64,000 nucleotides of DNA. Source: Thermodesulfobacteriota bacterium (GTDB taxonomy: Bacteria > Desulfobacterota_D > UBA1144 > Nemesobacterales > UBA2774). The stretch covers positions 62,001 through 126,000 of the forward strand of contig JBFMCV010000008.1 in assembly GCA_040754335.1 (NCBI GenBank). The letters are read 5' to 3'. Every line of letters begins with the position of its first letter. The first letter of the stretch is position 1. Under the pieces are notes generated by a model that saw only the letters and a list, made by a program, of their open reading frames with translations, searched no databases and was not told the origin of the DNA. Positions 50,974 through 59,191 of the stretch are shown in pieces. The position numbers were made by a program, and so were the translations under genes.

Positions 50974-52287
50974 ATGCCTTTACCTTACCCCGTCGTAGTA
51001 GTGCCCGGCATTACCGCGACTTATTTAAAGGACGAGTACGACCTCCCGCCCGAATACGTCTGGACGGTGATGACGAAGAAATACGAGCGCGTCGCTCTCC
51101 ACCCGAACGACCTCCGCTACGAGGCTCAGGAGCCCGCGCGTCTCAGGCCGGACCAGATCTACGAGATCGCGTACAAGGAATTGATCGAAGAGCTCCGCTA
51201 CAACCTCCGCTCTGAGGAGGACAAGAAGGTGCCCGTCTTTCCATTCGGCTACGACTGGCGCATGAGGCTCGATGACATACAGGCGGAGCTCGACTCTTTC
51301 ATTCAGGAAGTGATCGACAGGACGAAGCTCCTCAAGCACTACCACAGGGCCGGCTATCAGGACGACCCTAAAGTGAACCTCGTCGGGCACTCGATGGGCG
51401 GTCTGATTATAGCGGGATACCTGAAAAGCAAGGGCCGTCAGGCCCCGGTGCACAAGGTCGCGACCATAGCGACGCCATATCAGGGCTCTTTCGAGGCGGT
51501 GATTAAGGTGACGACGGGCACTGCCAATCTGGGGACGTCCCCTCCCAGCTCGCGCGAGAGGGAAGCCGCCCGCGTCACTCCCGCGCTCTATTACCTCGTC
51601 CCGAGCTTCAGCGGCGGTCTCGAAGTGCCCGAGGGCGTGCCCCGCTCGCTCTTCGACCCCGCCGCGTGGCAGCCGAGCATAGTGCAGTCTATAAAGGAGT
51701 GGATAAGGCTCAAGGGCCTTCCGACCCCCGATCAGGAATTGGTAGCGAAGAGGATATTTTCGGCCATGCTCAAGTCGGGCAAAGACCACCGCGCGAATAT
51801 GGACGCGTTCAGATTATCCGACGCAGGCATGAGCGCCGACAGGTGGCTCGCGGTAGTCGGCGTGGATTCCGTAACGAGGGTGCGGCTCAGGATCGTGAAG
51901 AACGGCAGGTTCCCCGAATTCGATTTCAAGACCTCGGACAGGGACAACAAGTGGTTCCCGGCGAGGATCACAGACCCGGAGTGCAGGCTCACGGGCGACG
52001 GCACCGTGCCGTTCGAGGGAGCAGTGCCTAAATTCCTCGCCCCTGAGAACCTCGTCTGCGTCACGCCGGGAGATTTCGGGTACTGGGAAATAGGAGACCA
52101 GATACTCACCAGTGTGGGCGGATTCCACGGAATACTGCCCAAGATGAACATGCTCCACAGGCTGCTGGTAAGATTCTTCACCGACGCTCCCGACAAGCGC
52201 GACAACACATGGGGCCGCCGCGCCCCCAGCGTCGCCGAAGGGACATGGAGGCCGCCTCTCGCGCTCAAGGACAAAACCCTCGGCTAG
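50974..52287 (+). CDS. LCAT/lipase-like alpha/beta hydrolase
   Basis: 437 aa; ACGGAGGGTTATAT precedes the ATG. There is no signal peptide. The core begins PVVVVPGITATYLKDEY and has FPFGYDWR, the nucleophile elbow NLVGHSMGGLIIAGYL (Ser in GHSMG), ATIATPYQGSFEAV, the acid region LTGDGTVPFEGAVP and the late His in GGFHGILPKMNML. This is the pattern of bacterial LCAT-type lipases/acyltransferases. A cytoplasmic esterase or lipase of unknown substrate. Confidence 0.88.
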   Translation: MPLPYPVVVVPGITATYLKDEYDLPPEYVWTVMTKKYERVALHPNDLRYEAQEPARLRPDQIYEIAYKELIEELRYNLRSEEDKKVPVFPFGYDWRMRLDDIQAELDSFIQEVIDRTKLLKHYHRAGYQDDPKVNLVGHSMGGLIIAGYLKSKGRQAPVHKVATIATPYQGSFEAVIKVTTGTANLGTSPPSSREREAARVTPALYYLVPSFSGGLEVPEGVPRSLFDPAAWQPSIVQSIKEWIRLKGLPTPDQELVAKRIFSAMLKSGKDHRANMDAFRLSDAGMSADRWLAVVGVDSVTRVRLRIVKNGRFPEFDFKTSDRDNKWFPARITDPECRLTGDGTVPFEGAVPKFLAPENLVCVTPGDFGYWEIGDQILTSVGGFHGILPKMNMLHRLLVRFFTDAPDKRDNTWGRRAPSVAEGTWRPPLALKDKTLG

Positions 52288-52329
52288 GAAGGGTGTGATA
52301 GCTCGACTGATCCCTGCCTCTCCAGCTGG

Positions 52330-53052
52330 CTAAAACGATATAAGCTCCGCGAATTCGTCTATCGCGAGCCCTATTCCGTCCACGTATACCTTCAAGTCGG
52401 TTGCTCCGTCCTCAAGCGGGTTACAGTCCTCCGTCGTAAGCGTGTCGCTGAACATTCCCGCGGGCACGTCTATCTCCTCGCCGAACGCGAGTATCTCTGC
52501 CTGGTCCTCCGCTATCCCCGGCGCGAACTCCTGCTGGAATACCATGCCGATTTCGGGCTCTCCGGGCATCATTATCCCCGGCAGGTTCCCGTCCTCCCCC
52601 GCGCGCCATTCCCCTTCATGCGACACGATCTCGCCGTCCTCGAATATGTCAACGTCCTCGCCGAAGTAGCAGACAGTCCCGTCAGGGGCCTGGGCGAAGA
52701 AGTTTCTGGAAACTTCGATCAGCTCGCCGTCCTCGAATTCCGTCTCCACGAGGACACGAGTCGTGACCCCTGCTACGACTTCCGTCTCGTCCGGCACTGT
52801 TATTTCCACCCTTACTACTACGCCTTCGTCGTCCTCTCCCTCGAGAACCATCTCACTGCCGACGACGACGGGGAAGAACCCGTTATCGATCACGAGCGAG
52901 AAGGGCCCGCCGGTTTCGGGGTCGCAGACCTCTATGCCCGTATTCAGCTCCGGGCATACTCCCCCTCCGCCCCCGCCTCCTCCGTTACATCCGCCGATCG
53001 TGAAAAACGATAGACTCAGCACAAGGAACGCTAACGCCGCTCTTTTAATCAT
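52330..53052 (-). CDS. Lipoprotein with poly-Gly linker
   Basis: 240 aa from the ATG at 53052 (GAGAGGAGGTATTGCC upstream). Lipobox FTIGGC is followed immediately by eight glycines. The mature protein is acidic and beta-rich: LVIDNGFFPVVVGSEMVLEGEDDEGVVVRVEITVPDETEVVAGVTTRVLVETEFEDGELIEVSRNFFAQAPDGTVCYFGEDVDIFEDGEIVSHEGEWRAGEDG, then MPGEPEIGMVFQQEFAPGIAEDQAEI. Repeated E/D-rich beta-hairpins resemble secreted proteins found beside exported Ig-like domain proteins. Function unknown; possibly surface-exposed. It shares strand with 53402-54235. Confidence 0.82.
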   Translation of the reverse strand: MIKRAALAFLVLSLSFFTIGGCNGGGGGGGGVCPELNTGIEVCDPETGGPFSLVIDNGFFPVVVGSEMVLEGEDDEGVVVRVEITVPDETEVVAGVTTRVLVETEFEDGELIEVSRNFFAQAPDGTVCYFGEDVDIFEDGEIVSHEGEWRAGEDGNLPGIMMPGEPEIGMVFQQEFAPGIAEDQAEILAFGEEIDVPAGMFSDTLTTEDCNPLEDGATDLKVYVDGIGLAIDEFAELISF

Positions 53053-53401
53053 GGCAATACCTCCTCTCTTGACATATTTACTCACATGATAGAGGAGGAA
53101 TCTTGCCCCTCCATTTCCGAAAGATTACAAGTTCGTAAGGTTTCGCTACTGGTATAAAAAACCCCCGTTCGTCCTGAGCTTGTCGAAGGATTGAACGGGT
53201 TGTACTCCTGAATGTCAGTAACTCCGACCATGACCGAGATAACCCGCCCCGTTCTCCAGTATTCTTTCGAAACAGGGCGGGTGCAGGTAATGAGGGATGA
53301 GTCATGTAATTGAATGAAAGGTCGGGACTCCCCCCGCATTCCTCATAGCAGCTGCGGCTACGCCGGGGGGAATCCCGTAAATACACCGGAGGTTTGCGGC
53401 G
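53053..53401. repeat. Intergenic gap with a long inverted repeat
   Basis: CCCGTTCGTCCTGAGCTTGTCGAAGGATTGAACGGG (53164-53199) has 7-bp arms CCCGTTC/GAACGGG. The rest holds GC-rich sequence with no recognisable element or gene. Confidence 0.6.
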
Positions 53402-54235
53402 CTAATTCGAGGTCATGAAGATTCCCTCGGTGATGGTCTGGTTCCCGCTCGCTTCTATCGCCAGCACCTCGAACTTGTACTCTCCGCCCGGCACTATAAG
53501 CTCCGCTGGGACGGTAACCTGCGTCGCGTCGGCGGGAAGGAAAATATCTAATTTCTGCGGAGGCTCCGCTCCCTCAAGTTCAACTATTACTTCATATGCG
53601 ATAATCTCGATGTCGGCCGAATCGCTGCACTCCCCCGTAGCCGAAGCCGTGTCGAGCTTACTCGTGACGGGCTCCCATTCGATGACGACGGGAGCATTCG
53701 GGTTGAGCGTATCGCCGTCTCCGGGCGAAGTTACTTCAGGCCCGCAGGGTAGAACATGCGTGAGCTCCGCCTCGCCTTCGAGCTCTTCTCCTTCAACGGT
53801 TGTGCCCTCAAAGTCATACACACCCGCAGGCAGGAGCTTCAGTATAGCGGGGAGGGACATGTCTTCCTGGAAATCGGGCTCGTTGCTCTCCATGAAGAGC
53901 TCCGTGCTTCCGAGCCTCCTCAGCTTGCCGAAGTTGTCCACCTCGAAGACGAGCCTGCCGTTCGGGTCTTCTATCCTGATCTGCTTCCAGGCCTCTCCGT
54001 CGAGGAAGATCTGGAGTCCCGCGTCCCCGTCGGTGGCATTCACCTCTATCCGTATCTGCGCATCACTGAACGGGATCTCCTGCCCCTCGATCTCTCGATC
54101 GTTGTGGCTGTCCCGCGCGCCTGCCGTAAAACTGAACCCGAGCGCCGAGAGGAGAATCAGAGCAGCGTAGACAAACCTGCTCCCCGCTCCGCCGCAACTT
54201 CTTAATACCGCTTTTAATGCTCTTGTGCTACTCAT
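53402..54235 (-). CDS. Exported Ig/Fn3-like protein
   Basis: 277 aa; TCAGGAGGTGCGTT precedes the ATG. The signal peptide is long (about 37 residues, ending TAGA). The N-terminal domain has IRIEVNATDGDAGLQIFLDGEAWKQIRIEDPNGRLVFEV and a PAGVYDFEGTTVEGEELEGEAELTHVLPC ending. The C-terminal domain, starting GPEVTSPGDGDTLNPNAPVVIEWEPVTSKLD, is Fn3-like (PGGEYKFEVLAIEASGNQTITEGIF). Acidic overall, two or three Cys. No enzyme motif; an extracellular binding or adhesion role is plausible. Confidence 0.85.
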   Translation of the reverse strand: MSSTRALKAVLRSCGGAGSRFVYAALILLSALGFSFTAGARDSHNDREIEGQEIPFSDAQIRIEVNATDGDAGLQIFLDGEAWKQIRIEDPNGRLVFEVDNFGKLRRLGSTELFMESNEPDFQEDMSLPAILKLLPAGVYDFEGTTVEGEELEGEAELTHVLPCGPEVTSPGDGDTLNPNAPVVIEWEPVTSKLDTASATGECSDSADIEIIAYEVIVELEGAEPPQKLDIFLPADATQVTVPAELIVPGGEYKFEVLAIEASGNQTITEGIFMTSN

Positions 54236-54848
54236 AACGCACCTCCTGAATCTGGATTTATCTCCATGATAAAGGAAGGCGATTGCCGGAATATTTCATG
54301 AACATTACATCGCGGAAATGGTTATGATAAAGTCTCTTATCCCGTTTTTTTCATACTGTCATTCCCCAAACGATTGCGAGCAACAGTTCCGAGCAAGCGT
54401 AAGAACTGGTCGCCGCCGGCTGATTACTAATGCGTAATTATACTTGGCAAGATGCATATCAATACAAATCGGCAATCGGTCACTATTGACTGATTGCTAA
54501 GATGTCCATTATCTAGGAAACATAGTAAAATAAACTAAATCTTTATCGGGAATCTAAAACCCCGTTCGTCCTGAGCCTGTCGAAGGACAACAAAATTTCC
54601 CCTCTCCCCAGCGTGGGACGGTTCTGAGAGTGCGTAAGAACCGGTCGGACCTACAACGAAGATGATGCAGCCAATCAACTATGGGCTCAATGCCGCTTAA
54701 GCCAAATCAAGGACAGGATGGGGGTGTTACCAACTACCTATAAGAATCAGTCACCCTGAACTCGTTTCAGGGTCTCATTATTCTTCCTTTTATTAAAACT
54801 TCCCCGGAAGGAAAAGAGATACGTTCGCTTCGTTATGCGGATGAAAAA
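54236..54848. repeat. Intergenic nested repeats
   Basis: No gene. Element with arms CGATTGC (54371-54377) / GCAATCG (54472-54478), with a second element CAGTTC (54384-54389) / GAACTG (54403-54408) inside its left end. CCCGTTCGTCCTGAGCCTGTCGAAGGAC lies at 54563-54590. CCCCTCTCC...GGACAGGATGGGGGTG lies at 54599-54728, containing GGTTC (54620-54624) / GAACC (54638-54642), then GGTCGG. CTGAACTCGTTTCAGG lies at 54754-54770. Confidence 0.7.
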
Positions 54849-56231
54849 TCAAGCAGGGAGATGCACTGAGAATACCGATCCCGCTCCCGGCTTGCTCGAT
54901 ACCTCGACGTATCCCCTGTGCGCGCCGACTATGGCCTTCACGAGGCTGAGTCCCAGCCCGAGCCCCCTCTGCGAGCGGCTCTTGTCTCCCCTGTAGAGGC
55001 GGTCCCAGATGTTGTCTAGCTCGTCTTCCGAGATGCCGATGCCCGTGTCTTTGACCGTGATCTCTACCTCCTTCTCTCTGCGGCTCGCTTCTATGTCTAT
55101 CCTTCCGCCCGATGGGGTGTATTTGATGGCGTTATCGAGCAGGTTGGCGAGCACCTGCCGTATCCTGCTCCTGTCCGCCGTGAGGTAGAGTTCCCCTGGG
55201 AAACCCGCGTGTACCGAGACGCCTTTCTCCTCGGCGACGTACCCGTAGAGGTCCACGACGTCGTCTATCAGCGGTGCGACGTTCATCTCTTCGAGATTGA
55301 GCTTCATCGCCCCCGTTTCCGCTTCTGACACGTCCATGAGCGTGTTCAGCATTATGAGTATCCGCTCCGATTCCTCTATGCAGTCGGAGAGGGCCTCACT
55401 CAGAGCCTCGCCGTCGGTTGAGGACTGGAGCGCCATTTCCGCAGTCCCGCGGAGCCTCGTCATCGGCGTGCGCAGGTCGTGGGCGACGTTGTCGAGCACG
55501 CTCCTCATCCCGTTCACGAGGGCCTCTATCCTGTCGAGCATCGTGTTGAAGAGAGAGATGAGCTCGTCGTTGAGCTTATCCTCGTTGCGCACGGGAACCC
55601 TCATGTCTATCTTTGCCTTCGCAACGATGGAATTGAGCGTATTTATCAACTGTCTTATCGGGTTGAGCGCGCGGTCTGCTGCGAAAAGACCGCCCAGGTA
55701 CGCGATGATTATCACGGGAATAATAGCGAAGAGGTAGACGTTCCGTATCCTCCTCAAAAGGTCTTCTCTCCCGGCGATGGTCTGGCCCATCGTCAGTACC
55801 GAGCCGTCCTCGAGCGTGAGCGAGGTAATTTCGTACGCGTCTTCCTCGCCCTCCCTGACGAATGCCCATTCGTTATTTCCCGATCCCGCACCTGCGCCGA
55901 GCTCCTCTTCGTCGAATTCATCCCAGCCTTTGGGGACCCTCAGAATATCGGCGTCGCGCTCTCCTCCGAAAAGCCGCACGAGGAACGGGTCTTCCTCGTC
56001 CTCGAATATTTCGAGCTTGAACGCATCCATGCCTTCGTCCTGATAAATTCCGGCGAGGTCGTTCAGGTCCTCTTCGATCTCGCTCCTGCTCTGCTCGTAT
56101 ATGTAGTCGGAAATGACCGAGTAGATGTAGAGGTTAATTACGAGCGAGCTCAGGACGAAAAGCACAGTGTACAGCGTGATGAGCCTGAAGCTGCTCGACT
56201 TGAAAAGGAGTTTAGGATTCTTTAAGAACAT
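54849..56231 (-). CDS. Sensor histidine kinase (HAMP-HisKA-HATPase)
   Basis: 460 aa from the ATG at 56231 (a GTG at 56240 adds 3 aa). Two membrane helices (about 15-37 and 168-190) bracket an acidic periplasmic sensor domain of about 130 residues (QDEGMDAFKLEIFEDEEDPFLVRLFGG). HAMP follows (DRALNPIRQLINTLNSIVAKAK), then HisKA with H-box NVAHDLRTPMTRLRG, and HATPase (QVLANLLDNAIKYTPSGG; DTGIGISEDELDNIWDRLYRGDKSRSQRGLGLGLSL). The start overlaps the end of the response-regulator gene. The acidic sensor suggests cation or peptide sensing (inference). Confidence 0.93.
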   Translation of the reverse strand: MFLKNPKLLFKSSSFRLITLYTVLFVLSSLVINLYIYSVISDYIYEQSRSEIEEDLNDLAGIYQDEGMDAFKLEIFEDEEDPFLVRLFGGERDADILRVPKGWDEFDEEELGAGAGSGNNEWAFVREGEEDAYEITSLTLEDGSVLTMGQTIAGREDLLRRIRNVYLFAIIPVIIIAYLGGLFAADRALNPIRQLINTLNSIVAKAKIDMRVPVRNEDKLNDELISLFNTMLDRIEALVNGMRSVLDNVAHDLRTPMTRLRGTAEMALQSSTDGEALSEALSDCIEESERILIMLNTLMDVSEAETGAMKLNLEEMNVAPLIDDVVDLYGYVAEEKGVSVHAGFPGELYLTADRSRIRQVLANLLDNAIKYTPSGGRIDIEASRREKEVEITVKDTGIGISEDELDNIWDRLYRGDKSRSQRGLGLGLSLVKAIVGAHRGYVEVSSKPGAGSVFSVHLPA

Positions 56232-56886
56232 AGCCCACACCCCTTATCGTCTGTATCATCTTCGTATCGAAGTCCTTGTCGAGCTTGTTCCTGAGCCTGC
56301 ACACGAGCACGTCGACCACGTTCGTCTGCGGGTCGAAGCTGTAGTCGTAGATGTGCTCCATTATGAGCGTCTTCGAGAGAGCCCTGCCCTGGTTCCTCAT
56401 GAAGTACTCCAGAAGCGAGAACTCCTTCGGCTGGAGCTCTATCTCTTCGCCCGACCGGACGACCCTTCTCGTAAGGAGGTCCATCGTGAGCTCCCCAGCC
56501 TTGAGATAGGTGGCCGCCGTCGAGCCTGTAGAGCGCCTTATGAGCGCCTGCACGCGCGCGAGGAGCTCGGAGAACGCGAAGGGCTTGGTCAGGTAATCGT
56601 CCCCTCCGGCTTCTAACCCCTTCACCCTGTCGTCGACCGTGCGTCTCGCGCTAAGTATGAGGACGGGAGTCATTACGCCGCTCCGCCTGAGCTCGTCGAT
56701 CAGGCCGAGGCCGTCCAGCTTCGGGAGCATGATATCTATCACTGCCGCGTCGTAGGATTCGTGGAGGGCGAGATGGAGCCCCTCCTCGCCGTCTGACGCA
56801 TGGTCTACGGCGAACCCGGCCTGCCTTAGCCCGTTCATCACGAAGGCTGCGATCTTCTTATCGTCCTCGACCACGAGCACGCGCAT
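56212..56886 (-). CDS. OmpR/PhoB-type response regulator
   Basis: 224 aa. Receiver domain with acidic pocket (VVEDDKK), phospho-acceptor Asp in YDAAVIDIMLPKLDG, Thr/Ser in VLILSARRT and Lys in DDYLTKPFAF. C-terminal winged helix (trans_reg_C) with LTMDLLTRRVVRSGEEIELQPKEFSLLEYFMRNQGRALSKTLIMEHIYDYSFDPQTNVVDVLVCRLRNKLD, ending TIRGVGYVLKES. It overlaps the kinase gene by about 20 bp, so the two are co-translated partners. An outer-membrane barrel gene follows the pair upstream-to-downstream order and may be a target. Confidence 0.95.
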   Translation of the reverse strand: MRVLVVEDDKKIAAFVMNGLRQAGFAVDHASDGEEGLHLALHESYDAAVIDIMLPKLDGLGLIDELRRSGVMTPVLILSARRTVDDRVKGLEAGGDDYLTKPFAFSELLARVQALIRRSTGSTAATYLKAGELTMDLLTRRVVRSGEEIELQPKEFSLLEYFMRNQGRALSKTLIMEHIYDYSFDPQTNVVDVLVCRLRNKLDKDFDTKMIQTIRGVGYVLKES

Positions 56887-56926
56887 GTTTAACCGTCCCT
56901 TCCTGTCCTGTATAAATTATAATCCA

Positions 56927-58240
56927 TCACTCATCCCTTTCCCCCCTCGGCTGGAACCTGTACTCGAGCGTTAGGTTCGCAAGGAAGCTGTCCTCGGCAT
57001 CGCCGGGGAACGCGCTTCCGGGTATGAAATAGCCGAGCACGAGGGCTGTAGCGAAACCGTTCTCCTCGCCTTCGTATCCGAGCACGAGGTCGATCTCGCT
57101 CCCGAGGCTCTTGCTCCGCCCGTCGGGGTCGGCGTCTATACCCGAGTCCGCGAGGCTGTCCCTGGCGTCGGTCTGGAGATAGTAGTGATAGACGAGGTCT
57201 ATCGAGGACGTTTCCTCCGTCGGGTTAAGTCCCACTCCGGCTGTAAATATGGACATGTTGCTCAACTCGGGGTCGAAGAGCTGGCCGTAATAGAGGAAGT
57301 CGGCTGCCCCGTTGAAATCGCTCTCGTTCCCCTGGAGCCCCGTCTGCATGAAATTTTTCCCGCCGAATGCGTAGGCGAGAGTGACCGAAGGCTCGGGAGT
57401 CACATCGAATGCGTAAGTGGAGCCGACGTCGAATCCTACGCCTCCGATATCGCTCCCGTCGCGGGTGCCGAATACGTACGCGAGCTCGAGCCAGTATCCG
57501 AGGCTCTCCGTAAAGTCCCCGTCCGAGTGGGCTCCGAAAGTGATCGCGCTCTCTTCCTCGTCCTTTGTGTTGTCGCGGAAGACGAAATAGGCGGCGGCGT
57601 TCGTGTCTTCTGAAAAATTATATGTCCAGTATGTAATGTAATTATTCGTCTTGTCCCCCGCGTCCCTGTTGAGGAGATCGACGTCCACGATGCCGCCCCG
57701 GGTTACCGAGAATGCGGCGTCGATGCCGTAGAAGTAGAGGAACGCCCTCGCGCCGTCGAGCTCCGCGTCGAAGAGCCACTGGCGCTCGTCCTCGAACCTC
57801 TGCCGCCCTATCTGGAAGGCAAGCCTGTCGCCCCAGAATTCCTTGAGCAGTATATAGGCGAGCTCGACTTCCAGCACGGCCCTGTCTTTCGTCGTCCGGC
57901 CGTCTGTGAACTCGAACTCGCCCGCGAGCTTCATGTCTATGTACGCCTGGAAGTATTTGACAGGGTCGAAGGAGAGCGCAAGGACGAGGGCGGGCTCCAT
58001 GGTGGTAAAGTCCTCGTCGTCAGTCGTGTCGAGGTCTCTGTTCCTCTGGTACTCGTATTCGAATTCGAGCTGCGCTCCGAAGGACAGATAGGGGAGGAGC
58101 TTTATATTGGCCTCGGGCGGGTCGTCCGGGTTGAAGCCCCCTCTCACGAATTCCTGCGCCCTCGATTCTGGGGCTGTGCACATAAGGGAGATCAGCACCG
58201 TTATTACGGATACTAGCCTCCCGTCCACCCTGATATTCAT
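56927..58240 (-). CDS. Outer-membrane beta-barrel protein (alginate-export/porin type)
   Basis: 437 aa from the ATG at 58240 (GTGATAAC upstream; earlier in-frame starts at 58264 and 58312). Signal peptide MNIRVDGRLVSVITVLISLMCTAPESRA. The rest alternates aromatic and polar residues in strand-length units (FGAQLEFEYEYQRNR, YFQAYIDMKLAGEFEF, LAFQIGRQRFEDERQWLFD, ITYWTYNFSEDTNAAAYFVFRD), with GRQRFEDERQWLFD typical of the alginate-export-like family. It ends in LTLEYRFQPRGERDE, an OmpA/porin-style C-terminal strand with tail. About 16-18 strands. It lies just upstream of the two-component genes in transcription order (40 bp gap), which may share its promoter. Confidence 0.85.
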   Translation of the reverse strand: MNIRVDGRLVSVITVLISLMCTAPESRAQEFVRGGFNPDDPPEANIKLLPYLSFGAQLEFEYEYQRNRDLDTTDDEDFTTMEPALVLALSFDPVKYFQAYIDMKLAGEFEFTDGRTTKDRAVLEVELAYILLKEFWGDRLAFQIGRQRFEDERQWLFDAELDGARAFLYFYGIDAAFSVTRGGIVDVDLLNRDAGDKTNNYITYWTYNFSEDTNAAAYFVFRDNTKDEEESAITFGAHSDGDFTESLGYWLELAYVFGTRDGSDIGGVGFDVGSTYAFDVTPEPSVTLAYAFGGKNFMQTGLQGNESDFNGAADFLYYGQLFDPELSNMSIFTAGVGLNPTEETSSIDLVYHYYLQTDARDSLADSGIDADPDGRSKSLGSEIDLVLGYEGEENGFATALVLGYFIPGSAFPGDAEDSFLANLTLEYRFQPRGERDE

Positions 58241-59191
58241 GTTATCACCGGGCCTTGGCATGTTATGCCCCAATCCGGACTCAGTTAGATCATCCCGGAT
58301 TCCTCTCGCCATGATTCTACTTCATTAATAATCCTCAATCTATCGGCTGCATGGTTAAAAGCCGATTATTACAAAATTGTAATCTTTGCGCAAGGGTTAT
58401 GTAACGTATTTCAATTGTCAGGGCGAGGGTGTGTCTTATCGTTCCTGTCATTGCGAGCCCTTCGACTATACTCAGGATAGGCAATCTCATGAATAAGGCG
58501 AGATCGCCACGGTCACTCCGTTCCCTCGCGAAGACATAAAAGAGAGCTGTCTTTGCGAGCTGCGAAGCAGCGCGGCAATCTCGTTTTTTTATCTGTCATT
58601 CCCGACTATGATCGGGAATCTCATCTTTTTCCTTTCTTTCATTCATTACCTTCCCCCTTGAGGGGGGAAGGGTAGGATGGGGGTGATATCCCCCCCCAGA
58701 ACCCTCATCCGACAGATGCGACACATCCGCAGGGTATATACTCCGTGCGTCTGTCGCATCTGTCGGATGGTTTGAATCTGTCATTACGAGCCCTTCGACT
58801 ATACTCAGGATAGGCAATCTCATGAATAAAGCGAGATCGCCACGGTCACTCCGTTCCCTCGCGAAGACATAAAAGAGAGCTGTCTTTGCGAGCTGCGAAG
58901 CAGCGCGGCAATCTCGTTTTTGATTTAAAAAAATCGCGCCAGGCCTGTCCCGTACTTGATACGGGAATGGCGCTCCTACGGACAATAGCTTCCAACTCTA
59001 CCCCGTAGGAGCGGCTTCCAGCCGCGATGCCTTTATTTCCCTCTCCCCTATGTGGGAGAGGGTAAGGGTGAGGGGGTACATTAATTTTCCTTTCTTCCCC
59101 ATAACGAATCCGCTCCGGCCTACACGACATCTGTTATGGTCTCCCGTTCATATTTGATATATGATTAATGTGCCTTACGGGAGCACCAATC
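58241..59191. repeat. Longest repeat block of the window
   Basis: No gene in about 950 bp. A roughly 100-bp unit (GAGCCCTTCGACTATACTCAGGATAGG...TGCGAAGCAGCGCGGCAATCTCG) occurs twice, at 58466-58589 and 58788-58918, almost identical. Between the copies: a CCCCCTTGAGGGGGGAAGGG repeat (58651-58684) and the 18-bp-arm palindrome at 58706-58769. Then a REP pair at 58933-58981 and 59005-59028, and CCCTCTCCCCTATGTGGGAGAGGG (59040-59070). Confidence 0.75.
58706..58769. repeat. Large inverted repeat with 18-bp perfect arms
   Basis: CATCCGACAGATGCGACA (58706-58723) and its exact reverse complement (58752-58769) enclose CATCCGCAGGGTATATACTCCG. Diverged copies lie at 38575, 38930, 39828 (truncated) and 45712. 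Confidence 0.85.

Noticed and set aside
58706-58769. CRISPR or integron att site
   Set aside because: Copies are single, scattered and palindromic, with no regular spacers, cas genes or integrase.
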